Origin: Agapetus fuscipes
Lineage: Eukaryota > Arthropoda > Insecta > Trichoptera > Glossosomatidae
Direction of reading: 5' to 3'
DNA: 64,000 bases
Assembly: GCA_951799405.1 (NCBI GenBank)
Contig: OX637339.1
Span: 3,782,001 to 3,846,000 of the forward strand
Shown here: piece after piece, positions 63,226-64,000 of the stretch
Layout: each line of letters begins with the position of its first letter
Position numbering within the stretch: the first letter of the stretch is position 1
Translations under genes and position numbers: made by a program
Notes under the pieces: generated by a model
Database searches by the model: none
The model's input: only the letters and a program-made list of their open reading frames with translations
What the model was told of the DNA's origin: nothing

Positions 63226-63463
63226 GGCATTGTGGTGAGCACGGGCGAGCGCTCGGAGTTTGGCGAGGTGTTCCTTATGATGCAGGCGGAGGAGGCGCCC
63301 AAGACGCCGCTGCAGCGCTCCATGGACACGCTGGGTGCGCAGCTGTCCCTCTACTCCTTCTGCATCATCGGCGCCATCATGCTGCTGGGCTGGCTGCAGG
63401 GCAAGCCGCTCAACGAGATGTTCACCATCGGGGTCAGCCTCGCCGTGGCTGCCATCCCCGAAG
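63226..63463 (+). CDS. SPoCk: SPCA-type ATPase, exon 5 (end of actuator domain, M3, start of M4)
   Basis: Acceptor TTGTTTGCAG, donor GTAACA. Residues 261-340: [40 protein letters not shown], helix M3 ([17 protein letters not shown], about 301-317), then [20 protein letters not shown] leading into M4. Glutamate 339 of the PEGL motif is the conserved Ca2+/Mn2+ ligand of M4. Ends in phase 1 after the first G of the glycine codon. Confidence 0.97.
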
Positions 63464-63901
63464 GTAACAAGCAATCTGTCAAATTCAACTCTTTTCACGT
63501 CGTGTCAATATCCATGAATTGACATAAACTGAAAGTTATTGTTACACGGTTGCTAGGCAAAAGGCAAAAAAATATTTTGTGGTTGGTTGCTAAGATGTTT
63601 TTATACATATTTTTATTTTATGTTTGCCTGCGGAGAAAAAGGTACTGAATTAAAAAAAGAGGTTCTAAATAGAGAGTTCATTAGAGCTTGGATTGTTTCC
63701 CTTCTGGTTCACTAACTTTCTAGAATCAAATAGATTAATAGTAATAATAATAGGAATAAAATTTTTGGAGTTCTAGGTTATTAAGTTTATCATGTTAATC
63801 CAGAAATCGTATCCAGACATAAAATTTAAATAATAATACTCAGTTGATTAACAGAATCAGTATTTTTGTACAATATTTTAAACTGAGTTAATTTTCGTCA
63901 G
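63464..63901 (+). other. SPCA intron 5, with a Rep-E relic
   Basis: ACACGGTTGCTAGGCAAAAG and GTTGCTAAGATG near 63545-63595 look like degraded Rep-E; otherwise AT-rich. Confidence 0.5.
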
Positions 63902-64000
63902 GTCTACCTATTGTTGTGACTGTTACCTTGGCGCTGGGTGTGATGAGGATGGCCAAGAGGAAGGCCATTGTCAAGAAGCTGCCCACCGTGGAGACCCTGG
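63902..64000 (+). CDS. SPoCk: SPCA-type ATPase, exon 6, cut by the window edge (M4 into P-domain)
   Basis: The acceptor TTTTCGTCAG ends at 63901. Residues 341-372 read [20 protein letters not shown] and [12 protein letters not shown]: the rest of M4 and the stalk into the phosphorylation domain. The catalytic DKTGT motif is expected about a dozen residues after the window end. In total about 372 of roughly 900-950 residues of the pump are visible. Confidence 0.97.

Overview
This window is nuclear DNA of an animal, almost certainly an insect. The evidence is AT-rich non-coding DNA, GC-rich exons bounded by GT/AG splice sites, an insect-type gene pair (cueball and SPoCk-like) and a very high transposon load. 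I could not fix the order; lepidopteran or hemipteran would both fit.

Host genes. (1) A minus-strand gene resembling insect protein cueball (LDL-receptor class B / YWTD protein). A signal-peptide exon at 44576-44645 splices in phase to the exon at 1093-1495, giving a first intron of about 43 kb that fills two thirds of the window. (2) A plus-strand gene for a secretory-pathway Ca2+/Mn2+ P-type ATPase (SPCA / ATP2C, SPoCk in Drosophila). It has exons at 50992, 54334, 59330, 61822, 63226 and 63902 and runs off the right edge just before the phosphorylation site. The two genes are divergent, with about 6.3 kb between their start codons.

Everything else is repeats. Three families dominate. Rep-A is an unclassified element of about 240-280 bp with an AGATT-type tail, in roughly 30 copies. 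SINE-B is tRNA-derived and in two copies carries a 5S rRNA head; its 3' tail matches the 3' end of a CR1/L2-like LINE found at 1-790 and 41203-41927. SINE-C is a second tRNA-derived family that is also found fused head-to-tail to SINE-B. SINE-D is a shorter poly(A) tRNA-derived family.

Other elements: a gag-only LTR retrotransposon (20551-26495) whose LTRs match for about 1.58 kb and then diverge abruptly; a piggyBac-like deletion derivative with a nested Harbinger-like MITE; two TA-flanked elements, one with pogo-like coding remnants; hAT and Harbinger-like MITEs; several non-LTR reverse transcriptase 3' fragments; a 15-bp minisatellite; and a group of fold-back elements with direct-repeat flanks, several of which contain hammerhead-ribozyme-like cores (CUGANGA - hairpin - GAAA - UH).

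The most interesting layer is the retroposon network: a 5S-tRNA chimeric SINE, its likely LINE partner in the same window, heterodimeric SINEs, and inverted-dimer retroelements with self-cleaving-ribozyme-like motifs. Boundaries of repeats are read by eye and are good to about 10 bp, except where a target-site duplication fixes them.
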